The notes under the pieces were generated by a model. The model did no database searches. It had not been told where the DNA came from and was given only the letters and a program-made list of their open reading frames with translations. Positions 19,141-35,181 of a stretch of DNA of 64,000 nt are shown here, in pieces. The DNA is taken from assembly GCF_019649055.1 (NCBI RefSeq), contig NW_026570319.1, positions 1-64,000 of the forward strand. Reading direction: 5' to 3'. Origin of the DNA: Paramacrobiotus metropolitanus (Eukaryota > Tardigrada > Eutardigrada > Parachela > Macrobiotidae). The translations under genes were made by a program, and so were the position numbers. Numbering within the stretch: the stretch's first letter is position 1; each line of letters opens with the position of its first letter.

Positions 19141-20705
19141 AAGCCGACAATACCTTGTAACCGGTGTTAAACCCGGTAAAAATCGCACTTTTTTCTCTGT
19201 TGATTAGACACAAATTACAAATATAATGTAAGTACAACTGCCAAATCGATAATTGCCACACCTAACTGATTTTCAGTTGCGTCCGCCTGCACTGAAAACA
19301 ACTGTACAAGTGCAGACTGGCAGTACACTGAGTACAGTAACTACTTGTTATTTCACGCTAAGAATATGACAGAAGGCAAGAGCTCTGCAGACAGCTAGGT
19401 TCTTAATTTCGGTTTACCTTTAGTGCAAAAGAAAAGAAGAAATCGAGAACGCATATCGTTTCGGAGGAGTAGCCGAATTCGCACGGATATACAAATCATT
19501 AGATGCACAACCTAATCAACTTGTTTTTGCCAAATGTACAGGTTTTACGTCGTCTATCAAGGTGCATTTACAGCCTGGCCACGCCAAGTTCGGACAGTTG
19601 CATAAAATAAATTTAAAAATAAATTTGTTCGTCATTATGTTTTTCTGTTAACTCTTTCCTAGTGTAACTTTTTATTGCGGATCTAGTGATACCAAAACTG
19701 GAATCTTCTGACATGCCACTAAGCAGGTAGGCGGTGATTAAGTGGGCGGGGCAGAGATCGTTTTTATGGTGCTTATTACTGCCCCTCTAGAAACTTTACG
19801 AACCTGAATTTTCCAGTGACGTTTTTTGGAAACTGTATGACTACCGAAAGGGTATCCGTTACGGTTCAATAACTCGGCCCTGCGCTATCGATTTTCGTGG
19901 TAGCCTCAAAACGAAGTTCGTCTCCCATAGACTTGTATGTTATAACGCACACGCCCAAGAATGCGGTTGCCTAGCGCACAAATGTGGAAGATTTCAAGTT
20001 GACAGTTTCCATGGATGAAACACTGGTCAAGTGACACGAATTTAATGAATCGACAGCTGTCTACCATACAGGCTGGAAAATGCGCGGGCTGGACAACTGG
20101 AAGAGAAATCTGGCAAAGCGGTGACTCAAAAATGTTATGACCGACTTCCTAATTCGTTAGAACGAAACGGATCGGGTTTTTTGTGGAAATGGAAGACCTT
20201 AAGGCAGACGCATAGTAACCTATAAAAAAGATTTCATCAAGATTAGACACCGACGACCGCTCACGGCCGAACGGCGAGCGCCCGAAAAAGGTCATCCAAC
20301 ATTTTGGAGGTGTCCGCTGGAAGGCTGCAAAGGTCACGTAGTCTTGGTAGAAATCGGGCTGTGTTAGGCATCTTCCGCAAGAGAAAAGATTGCCAAACAT
20401 TATGAAATTAACTAGTCTAGATTAGGAAAGAGTTAGGATTTTTAAATCAATTGTGAAATGGAAGCTGCATCCCAGAACAGATGGGTCGAGTCGCATTTCG
20501 AAGCTCGTCCGTTCTAGTTTCGATCTCAGTGCAACCGGAGGGATGTTTTTAGCGTAAAAACTTTAAGTGCAAAAGTTGCTGGACACATACGCTGATCATA
20601 CAAAAACGAAACACGATTTAAATTCTTGACGGGTGACTTGTGGGAATTTTTGGGAAAAAGTGTCCGAACTTGGCGTGGCCAGGCTGTATATAAGCAAGTC
20701 AGCAG
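19141..20705. other. gene-free interval downstream of the serpin
   Basis: No supported gene. Two AAAGGTCA octamers on the + strand (20287 and 20329) lie 42 bases apart. Confidence 0.5.
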
Positions 20706-22902
20706 TTATTCTACAGTGTCTGTCGGGCTGGGATTAGCGATTCTTCCAATGAACATAGGAAAGTCACCAGCGTTGTCCCAGATGAGCAGCAGAAAGGGTC
20801 GATTGGCTTCGAATGATGGAAAATAGTTGCACGTGTAGAATGGTCGCATCATTGTGACAGTTGCTGCCGTAATTCCATGTTCGTCGACATCTAAAAATTT
20901 AAGTTTCGTTGAAGCACCAGCATGCTCAACATGACGATGCATTGGTCCAGTAATTTAAATGTAATAGGTATCTGCTGCTGCGGTGTCTGCATCCAGAAAC
21001 TACAGCAACGGTAGCGGTACCGTGTTACGTATGCACAGAAACTGGCAACACATAGAGAGCACACGCACGTAAATCACACTCCCTGTGGTGCAGTCTCCGC
21101 TGTTCACCGGATGGAGAAAAGCTCCTGCGCTTAAGCATCTGTGAGGTGTTTCGAACTATTGTAAAAAAGTGTAGCGCTTTTTTAATAATGGCGGTCAGGG
21201 TGGTATTTACAGACATACCTAGTTTTGCATACAAATTGTCTGCAGACGTCTAAAACTGTCTACAGTGGAGTTGACAGTCGGAAATAAAAAAAATAAAATC
21301 TCAGACAATATCTACAGAGGGTGCCATTGTGGTGGAAATTTATCGTTACCACACGAAGAATGTAATCGTTTCAATTGATTACCAGGGGCTATTTTGGTAC
21401 AAAAAGAGCCGTATATTATATCTTTGGCGTAAAAGTATCTGTGACTTCGCCACACGGATTGGTGTACTCTGTATGTACCGCAAATAACGCTATCCGGCAC
21501 TGAGCGTGACTGCCAATCCACAGTGCCACACAGCTTTGTTTTGCTGTGCAGATTAGTTGTATTCGACATTTTGCGAAAGAAACAAACAAATAAGAAACAA
21601 ACAAACAGGGGAAATCAAGTAAAAAAATATGATAATCAAAAGTCTAAAATAAACACGATACTGCAAAATAACCTTGGAATTACTTAAAAATAAACTTAAA
21701 AATAACTAAGGGAAAAGGAAATAATAACCTGAAGCAAACTACGGTTATGATGCATCTCTGCTGACCGCTTACAATGCCGAGTTATTTTTGATGTCGACAG
21801 ATTACAGTATATGTTTACATTATTGTCACCAAAAGCCGTAAATAACCTGAGCATGGTTACGTGTTAGGATGCATATTATGCTATACAATAGATGCTTGTT
21901 ATCGGGAATGCACTTACCAAACATAGTATTTTGCGCAAAGTCACCAACTTTTGTCAGTGCCTTATTTCCGAACATTTTCGACATGTTGGTCGTGGGTAGG
22001 TACATTTCCGTTAGACCCAATGCTTTGGTACAAGGTATCAAATCGGTATTGGTGGAAATGCGAAATTTCGGCAAGGCAACTTTAATTCTAGAAATGCTGC
22101 TTTTCTTCCGCCATTCCTCCAGCACACTAGCAGTTTCCGCTATACGGCTTTCCAGTCGCGCAAGGCTGTCGGGACTGTCTTCCGGCAATAAGAACATGAC
22201 ACTATAGTTTTTTCCGCTGATGTCGAGTATCAACACTTTGGGATCGCGTGGCGATAACTCGTGTTTCTCCTCGTCAACATTGTACGAGCGGAAGTTCTCC
22301 TTCTCCGAGTTGAGAAAAGGGATGAACAATCTCCTGCCGTCCGCACAATAAAAATCTCTGTTGAACGTGGACAGCGGTTCAAACGGAATGTCCCAAATTC
22401 CGGAAAAGTTGATCGTCGATAGCAAAATTAAAGCGCTTTTCTTAACTTGGTCTAACTGCAACTGCGGCAAAATATCGCTAACAGTCCACGGCGAATGAAG
22501 ATGCAGAAAGTTATTAACAGCATCGATAGCTTGTTGCGGCTCCGTTGCGAAAGGGACGCCGACGAAGTGAATGTCCTGGCAGCTCTTCAATGCATCGCGG
22601 TAGGCTTCCGTCAAGGTAACGCGCGCGTCGTAAAACATTGCGTTCGCCTGGACAAAACCGGTGGGTTTTTTCGCGAACAACGTCTCACATAATTTTTGTA
22701 CTGATCGGCCATCCGGGCATAATAGCCGCAGAAGGTTCGCGTGAATTTCACCCTCCGTGCCAGGTAAGAAGCAGGCCAAAACGCTTTCGATGGAATACGG
22801 GCAAATGATGAGATTGGAAGTTGATGGGACCGTATCAGCAGCGGCTTTGTACAGCGCAGCAGCAAACGCCAGTTCACAGTTCAGTTTACTTTTCCTATTC
22901 AT
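20706..22902 (-). CDS. serpin, two exons
   Basis: Serine/cysteine-protease-inhibitor-fold protein. Exon 1 is 22902-21918 and exon 2 is 20890-20706, with a 1,027-bp intron: donor G|GTAAGT and acceptor TTTTTAG|AT. Exon lengths 985 and 185 give 389 residues, a normal serpin length. Exon 1 carries the core (NLIICPYSIESVLACF, ALILLSTINFSGIWD, VALPKFRIS). Exon 2 carries the hinge DEHGITAATVT, the variable loop and the C-terminal signature FEANRPFLLLIWD ... PMFIGRIANP. No signal peptide is visible, so it is probably intracellular, and the stop just upstream of the ATG supports this start. Counting from hinge Glu as P17 puts P1 at or near Thr-Cys. P14 is Ile where inhibitory serpins usually have a small residue, so inhibitory activity is uncertain. 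Splicing across the loop is inferred but fits phase and homology exactly. Confidence 0.92.
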
Positions 22903-23585
22903 TTTCTACAGCAGTCAGCAGTGTAACTCGATTTTGGAAATCTGCTACTAAAAAAATAACGTAGATAAATACTGTAAAATGTGTCTGTCGAGGACGCTGT
23001 TATACGGATAGCTTATTATTTTATTATAGCGAACAGCGCAGACCCGTCTCGTATAGTGTGCTGTCCTCCTTACGTGCGTATCAAGTGCAGTGGAATCGAT
23101 CGATAGTATTTCATGACTTGTTAAAGTTGTTCGCGGTCGTGAAGCTTCGTGAGACGAGCATGCAGTGCCGCCGCAGCATGCTGGTGCAGTTTGTATCACA
23201 CCGCGTATGCTTGTACTAATAATAGGCCGTTTGGGTTGCAACTTTTATGTATACAAGTAACGCACACGGCACAGATAATATGACAGACACATATTAAACG
23301 CTCGCTCTAACTGCCCGGACTTGTGGGTATGACTTATAGCATAGTGCACGCACTCATACAACTTTATATTATAATAATATAGCATAGTACACGTACACGT
23401 ACAAGCAAGTTGAAGCAACTAATAATTATTGGATTTACCCGTTGATCTCAAATTCAGAACACGAATCTGACGTTTCTTTCTTAAGTGCATTGTCCACCTA
23501 TTTGCACCCCTCTCGCAAGAGAAAACGGCACAGCGGGGGCTCGGAAACTAACTTATACTGTAAATTTACTACTTTCTGTGCTTAA
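22903..23585. other. interval between serpin and transposon
   Basis: Presumed serpin upstream region. No clear TATA box; short direct GTACACGTACACGTACA around 23386-23402. No gene seen. Confidence 0.5.
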
Positions 23586-23770
23586 GGGAAGTGGCCCGGT
23601 ACATGGCACCAAAGTCGTGTATATGCACGAAATCTTTCACTTTCGCGCACTCCCAAACCCTTTTTCCTTTTGTTTTATGACATTAAGCAGGTTGCGGTAT
23701 CAACGAAGGGGTACGATTGACGATAGAATTAACGACGGGGTAAAATTAACGAACGTTTAAACGGCAGCAC

Positions 23771-23820
23771 CCGTCGTTATTAACGAAACGAAGGGGGTAT
23801 CGTTTCGTTAATAACGACGG
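23771..23820. repeat. perfect 21-bp subterminal hairpin in Harbinger
   Basis: 23771-23791 and 23800-23820 are exact reverse complements (CCGTCGTTATTAACG...) around an 8-base loop AGGGGGTA. The arms contain AACGACGG, the word also present in the terminal repeats of both ends, so this is likely a transposase or Myb-protein binding array. Confidence 0.85.
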
Positions 23821-24059
23821 CTAGGGCCAGTAATACACACCTGGCACACTCTGCACGATGTTACATACATAGGCCCAGAGCAGAGCGCTAGCATTCACCC
23901 GGACCTAGAACCCGAAGTTGCCCACTCGCTTCAAATTTTTGAAAGAAAGAAACATTTGTGGCGGGTTTTAAGATGTCTTTTGATTTCTAGCGATATTTTT
24001 GGTCTGCAAATTTCTTAAAACGTTTTTGAAAAGTCAACAGTCATTTATACTTTGTAAAT

Positions 24060-25170
24060 ATGGGTGGCAAGAAAAGGTCAGAAGAGGAGATAGCCGCAGA
24101 AAGAGCCCAGAAAAGTGCAGCCAAGCAAGCAGCCCTGGATATGCAAGCCAGAATTGACATCGAATTGTTGCGTCTAACTAAGCAAATGAACCCTTTTCAA
24201 TATACCGTCAACAAACGTGTTCCTACGTGGATTGCAATTGCGAAGGAAATGAACAAGAAGATTGATGGGCAAACGTTTGAGGATCGCCGTTGTCGAGAAC
24301 GTGTGGCTAAGCTCATGAAAGATTTCAGAGCAAAGCCTCCGACAGGCACTGGAACCGAGCCACCATCAGAGACCCAGACGATACTGGAATTTTTGATTGA
24401 GGAGGAAGATCTTACCATCAACAATAAAGTGGAAAGCAAAGAAAAAGAAGAAGCTGCAAGAGTGTTGACGACTCAAGTTCAGCAAGCTGCCCTAAAAAGA
24501 CTGGGACCACGAAGTGATCCAGAAAAGACAAGTGAGTACGAAAAATAATTCAGTTATCCAAAATCCTTTCAACTTATTTTTTCTGTTGCTACAAATACTA
24601 CTCTAATTTTATTCTTGTTTAATTATTGATTTATTTATAATTAAAACAGTGCATTGTATAACTGGAGAAAATGCAGGTAGAAAATAATAATATTTTATCG
24701 TTTTTATTAAACACAACTTAATTTCAGTGACCCAGGAGGACTTGGAAGAACAGTTTCCGGAAGGAGTTCCGCAGAAACTGAAGCGTCGAATTTTGTCCGT
24801 GCCGGAAAGCCCGCCACCAGCGTATAAGAGACGCCATACAGCTGACCCCACAACGGATTATTTGGAAAAGAAAAGAGAGCACCAGCTGGAAGAATTAAGG
24901 CTGAAAAAGGAACTGCATGAACAAGAGATGAAAGATCGCGAGGCAGAAAGAGAACTGAAACGGGAAGAGCTTCAGCTGCAGCGGGAAAAGTTGGCCATGG
25001 AAAAGGAAGAACGCAAGCGGCGCTATGAATTAGATCGGGAACATAATGCGCGTATGTTTGACATGATGATAGCATGCATGCAAAAAAGGGGTGCGCATGA
25101 TGAGGACTTGGAAAAGGAAAAGGGTAACAAGGAAAAGGAGCCCCGCTTGCGGAAAAGTATAAGCCCCTAA
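24060..25170 (+). CDS. Harbinger Myb/SANT-like DNA-binding protein, two exons
   Basis: Second protein of PIF/Harbinger elements; in this superfamily it binds DNA and helps bring the transposase to the nucleus and the ends. Exon 1 is 24060-24531 and exon 2 is 24728-25170. The 196-bp intron has donor A|GTGAGT and acceptor TTTCAG|TG and splits a Met codon. The spliced product is 304 residues. Residues about 35-95 form the Myb/SANT-like trihelix region: MNPFQYTVNKRVPTWIAIAK, then DRRCRERVAKLMKDF. Residues about 190-265 are a long charged coiled coil (EELRLKKELHEQEMKDRE). There are no stops or frameshifts. It lies head-on to the transposase, 1.5 kb away. Confidence 0.88.
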
Positions 25171-26730
25171 AGTTTAGCGATTACAGTAGATTCAAGCGCG
25201 AACCCCACCCCATCCCCATTTCCTTTATTCTGTTTTTCACAAATATTTGATCGAATTATTACAAGTGATTTTCGTGATATGCAGATATCCATAGTTTTGC
25301 ATTTGACAGGAATTATAGTTTTGGACTAAACGGGTGAAACTGAAAATAGCCTCTTGACATCTCACATTCTAGATCAGTATATTATGGATATTGGATATAT
25401 TTTAGGAAATTTCTAATGAGAAAATCATTAAATCCTCTGGTGTTATGTGTGCTTCCGGTGGTTTCATTTCTTAGATTTCAGTCTTCCAGACAGCGGGCCA
25501 TTGATTTTTCGTCCACGTTGATGGCAGCAGGATTATAGCCTCGCCTCGGTATCACTACGAACGCCTTCAGCCTAAAAAGTTTTAAAAATACAAATTAAAT
25601 CCAGAAGCGTTCGCAAAATTAAGGAAAAACTGCGCTAAATTAAAAAAATCGACAGAAGTATACACACACTCTGTACACAAATTATCAGTTTCCAGTAGTT
25701 TGCTTAGTCACGAAAAATTAAGTCCTATTTTCTTTCCTTATGGTGTTACTAAAAAACTGAAAACAGTTGTAAGTGCTTTATGGTGGTGTTTAAGTAATTA
25801 CTGTACAACAAGATCAGCATAAATTCATATGCGGCAGCACTCTGAGTACACCATTACATTAACCAGACTAAACTTAATTTAATTACTATATCTTAAATAA
25901 TCGACTTAAATAAGTAATTGCCGTACCTTCCGGTATACTGCTCTCATAATGGTGGAGAGTCGGAACACTTGATGGATGCCTGCCGTTCCGGGCGAGACCA
26001 TAGTCTTCACGGGTTGCGGATTGTACTTTTAGGCACCGGTGGTGACTGTGATATTCCGTCCAGCACTGTCTCCCCTTTCACCGCGGATCGGAATGCAGGT
26101 TTGCCGCGAGGCGCTTGGTTCCGGTTGAGATGGTTAAGAAAGAACCTCACGCTCCGGTACACCGTAAGATCAGATCGGAAATAAAATAATTCCACGCAGA
26201 GAACAAGCATACTGCGGAGACTTTCCGTGCAATACATTTGACATAAAAAAGTATTACTTCGTGATTCCTCTCTACGTATTCCTAAATGTATAAATGAAAA
26301 TTTGTGTCTTTGTAACACTGATTTCGCATCCGGGTATAAAAAATCGAATCCGGGATGGCAGCGATAACACGCAATCAGCACTATTGTATTACCTTTAAAA
26401 AGTTCTGTACAACACTGTACGAGTATAGATAGGTTTTATTGATAAACGACTGCAGAATACAAATCAGTGCACATATTCAAGTTAACACAACATTTAAAAA
26501 AAATTAATCAAAAAATACATGTATATATATAACTTTGAGACCTGCGCTACCGCGTCTTTCATAAAATCTGTTGCCTTAGCTGCAGCTTGGCAACAGATTA
26601 GTACAGTAAATACATAATTAAGTACAGTGGGTACAATAAGAACACAAAGTAAAAATATTGTAAGTACTGTTAAATTTTGTACCGCTGCGTGTACCGCTGA
26701 TACAGCCTTTGATGTTGAAACTCATTAATT
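25171..26730. other. Harbinger interior, non-coding
   Basis: The gap between the two convergent Harbinger genes. A weak minus-strand exon pair can be imagined (open stretch about 26150-25932, donor AAG|GTACGG, acceptor TTTTTAG near 25575), but the joined frame stops at once, so no gene is called. The A+T-rich stretch 26400-26720 presumably contains both 3' ends. Confidence 0.45.
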
Positions 26731-27901
26731 TTATCCATTTAAATATACTGACAACGGTGGAGGGGCTACATTAAAGTATGACGACGTATTCGAACCATTT
26801 AAACAGGTGTGACAGTTGGTCAAAAATGCTGCCACACGATGATATTTGGCTACTGGCTGCAAAAATAGCTTCTGGTTCTCGGCAAATTCCGTGAACGCAA
26901 AATTTTGTGAAATCTTCCCAAAACCCCACTCTACACACACTCGCAGCTCTTCCATAATATCGTTGCACCGTGTCTGCTCTGGTGTTGGGTTGTAGCGAAA
27001 AGGCGCCTGAACTTGGGGTGTTGACTTGCATGCCTGGTCACCAAATAAGTGATACGGAAACTGCCCGGGTGGGTTCCAGATAGGATTTGCGGCCATTTTT
27101 TGTTGAACCTCACTATCCCAAAGCATTCTAGAGTCGTGGTGACTTCCGGGATAAGGCCCGTAATAAGATATCATGATTCCGCATGGGGCCATAATACTAT
27201 AGTATTTAAGGTCATGTTCGCGCGTGTAGCCGCTGTAAACAAGGTTTTGGGCTGCGTATGTATGGGGTCGGCAAATTTCCATATTTGTTCCATCAAGAAA
27301 CCCAACACACGTCTCAAAAGGGCAGCCTTTGTTACTGAAAGCAGCAGCCCATTTAGCTAGCTCGTCCGCAGTTATCCACGTATGTTCAAAGGTCAACAAC
27401 AAACGGCTGAAGTTGTCGTGGACATGATCCAAAACAACATTGAACAGTCGTGATAAGACGGTCAAATCTTTGCCAAACATATTCTAAAACGTGTACAGAC
27501 GCAAAAATGTAATTATATAAATTATATGTTACGTAACTTTAAGATAAATTAAAAATAATTATTAAAAATAATTTAGGTACCTCCAAGTCATGTAAACGGC
27601 ACGGATATGCAAGTCTGCGCAGCAATAAACACAATCCATCAACAGCAGGCATCAAGCACTGATTATCTGATGCGAAATGGTTTGGTAACTTAAGCGCTTC
27701 AGATAACAAATCAATCTCCGCAGCCGAAAAGCGAAAATTTTTTTTGCATTGTTCTTCGGTAAATTTGTGAACATCAAATTTCTCACGCTGTCTAATCGGC
27801 CTCTGCGTGGTAGTTGAAAGAAAATGCATTTCTTCCAGTTCGTCAACTGAAAGGTCGTCTTCTTCACACATGATGAAAAACAGATTTTTTGCTTTACTCA
27901 T
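26731..27901 (-). CDS. PIF/Harbinger DDE transposase (HARBI1-like), two exons
   Basis: Cut-and-paste transposase with RNase H-like fold. Exon 1 is 27901-27581 and exon 2 is 27483-26731. The 97-bp intron has donor GAG|GTACCT and acceptor GTTTTAG|AAT and keeps frame. The product is 357 residues, normal for the family. The N-terminal part ends in LRRLAYPCRLHDLENMFG across the splice, the conserved helix before the catalytic domain. Catalytic residues visible are Asp in GFLDGTN, Asp in GSHHDSRM and Glu in CVEWGFGKI. No disabling mutation is seen. The start at 27901 (MSKAKN) is the best context; an in-frame ATG lies 54 nt upstream. An AAAGGTCA (27387) occurs in the coding region on the opposite strand. 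Confidence 0.92.
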
Positions 27902-28783
27902 TGTTATTTGATGTGCAAGAAAAATTAAATCGCAGTGAAGCAACTGTTCGTTCACTCAATCGTGTACTCAGTAAAATAATTAAACCACTGAGATTTTCAA
28001 GCATGCCAACTGAAATAAACGAGACTTTCACTTTTTCACAGCTGAAAACGGGACAGGCGCCAGTCCCGTTAATCCTTGGTGCAGTTAATTGTTCAGTCTA
28101 TAACGCAACCTCTTTTTCGTATTAACGAGGGCATTAATTACCGACGTTCAAACCGTCGTTAATTAAGACGTCAATTGTATGGCCGTGCAAAACGCAACCT
28201 ACTTATTCTGTAGCCACATGATTTGTATACACTAGTGTGAAAACCGTTTCTGCGCGCAACATCCGGTTCGGGAGTTAAGGGTAGTAAGAAAATTCCAAAA
28301 AGTGCAAATGCATTCAGGTGTACCAAAAGTCTCATTATGGACCGATCTCTCTCAAATTTTGCACGTTAATGCACATGGCCATGGAGATCGTTTTTACACC
28401 GACCCACTGTCCTAGCATGTGTTTCAAATTTTAAAATGAATTTCGAAAATTTAAAAATTCATTTTAAAATTTCAAAAAAAACATCGGTGTAAAAACGATC
28501 TTCATGGCCATGTGCATTGTCGTGCAAAATTTGAAGGAGATCGGTTCATAATGAGACTTTTGGTACACCGGAATTTATTTAAACTTATTGGAATTAATTT
28601 CTAAGAGCCATAGCTCCCGAACCGGATGTTGTGCGCACAAACTGTTTTCACGTCAGGGTGTACACATCATGTGGCTACAGAATGTCATAAACCGACACAA
28701 AAATATATTTGGGAGTGCGCGAAAGTGGAACTTTTCGTGCAGGTGCACGAATTTGGTACCATGTACCGGGCCACTTCCCCTAA

Positions 28784-34106
<5,323 letters not shown>

Positions 34107-35109
34107 TTGTAGGAATGCACGCCCGTGACACGCAACTCTCCGTTAAAATGGCACATCACTGGGCCACCACTGTCGCCATGGGTTGGGCTGGCAGTGTCTT
34201 TGCTGCACATGTACGTTGTACAGAAGGAGGGCTCCAGGTTCCGGCAAAGTGAAATGTCTCGCGGTGTTACGTCCATCTCCTGTAATCTCGGTGTTACTCT
34301 CACGTAGCCATTGGTTCCCCATCCGGGGAGGATACACAAGCCTGCGAATTCCGATCCTGGTACCGCCAGCAGAGCTGGAGCTATGTGGTCCGTAAAGGAC
34401 ACATCCTGGAGCGATATAATTTTTTCTTCTTTTAATGTCTAATTAACAGAAATAAATATTTCTATTACTTACATCCACAAGGTCCATTATACAGATGTCA
34501 TGATTGTGTTGCTCGTAATGGACATTTGGAAAACAATGGACTGCTTTAATTAAAATGGCCACCTCTCCTTCCTCCACCTCCGTAACATCATGTTTGCCGA
34601 GTAGACTTTGCATTCTCCTGCCCTCCTTCTTAAGGAATACAAATTCGCGGCAAACGTGAGCCGCGGTAAGCACTTGCCGTGCGTTAATCTAGAGCAATGC
34701 TGAAGGTCAGGCTTTCTAGAGTTAGCAAAGAAAATACAGAAACAGCAAGTATACACGCTGTGACGGCAAATTACCAATTAAGTGCGTAGTTTTACGAATT
34801 CTAGGATAATGCAAACAGAAACTGTGCTAGGCTTACAGACTGCAGTATTACAGTAGATTATTATTGCACAAACTCGAGACAAATTGTTTTATATAATTAC
34901 TACTTGCTTACTAAGGTTCCGCCTCCTACGTGCTCAAAATGGTTAGGAATATACTCCTTCTGAACCGACACCATCCAGGGATAACTATGAGGAATCGCTT
35001 CACGACCGCCTCGAATCTGCAAAGAATTTTGATTGTCCGGAATCAAACTAAGCGGGTAAACCATCGCAACTAACGTTGCCATAAGAAAACTGCTGATGAC
35101 AACTGCCAT
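34107..35109 (-). CDS. divergent secreted trypsin-fold serine protease, last exon missing
   Basis: S1-family peptidase-like protein. Exons on the minus strand: 35109-34912, 34688-34473 and 34405-34107; introns have GTAAGC, GTAAGT and GTGAGT donors. A signal peptide (MAVVISSFLMATLVAMVYPL) starts it. Then come a short propeptide, IRGGREAI in place of IVGG, TAAHVC with the catalytic His, HDICIMDL with the Asp, GWGTNG and GDSGGPV with the catalytic Ser, so the triad is intact. Odd points: Gln rather than Arg/Lys precedes the new N-terminus; the Cys before GGTL is replaced (HVGGGTL); TAAHC has an inserted Val; the position six before the catalytic Ser is Ser (D189 equivalent), suggesting non-tryptic specificity. 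The exon for the C-terminal helix is not found. The start at 35109 is chosen for the signal peptide; an ATG 72 nt upstream is in frame. Confidence 0.82.
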
Positions 35110-35181
35110 GTTTAGGACACGCAAGAAGGAATAAATCACAATATAAAACTGGAAAGGTAGTAAGTATTGTAAGTAGTGCAA

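Larger units (their letters stand above)
23685..28204. mobile_element. PIF/Harbinger DNA transposon, complete
   Basis: A 4,520-bp element with ends AAGCAGGTTGCG and AAGTAGGTTGCG (inverted) and further matching subterminal blocks ATTGACG and AATTAACGACGG. The 3-bp duplication ATT flanks it (23682-23684 and 28205-28207). The duplication is confirmed by the intact opposite arm of the palindrome it landed in, which reads GACATTCTGTAGCC with a single ATT. It encodes the two proteins expected of this superfamily, convergently: a Myb/SANT-like protein (+) and a DDE transposase (minus). Both ORFs are open, so it may be active or recently active. Confidence 0.93.
23586..28780. mobile_element. long inverted-repeat (foldback) element interrupted by Harbinger
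   Basis: The host piece is 23586-23684 plus 28205-28780, about 675 bp when the Harbinger insert is ignored. It is a near-complete palindrome with arms of about 330 bp meeting near 28430. The ends are GGGAAGTGGCCCGGTACATGG and its complement, flanked on both sides by TAA (23583-23585 and 28781-28783), a 3-bp target duplication. It has no ORF and is non-autonomous. Degenerate pieces of the same family are at 39712-40030 and about 29850-29990. Confidence 0.85.

Noticed and set aside
24707-25075. Minus-strand ORF of 122 codons
   Set aside because: Antisense of the second exon of the Myb-like protein.
25490-26200. Third gene inside Harbinger on the minus strand
   Set aside because: Donor and acceptor can be drawn but the joined frame stops immediately.
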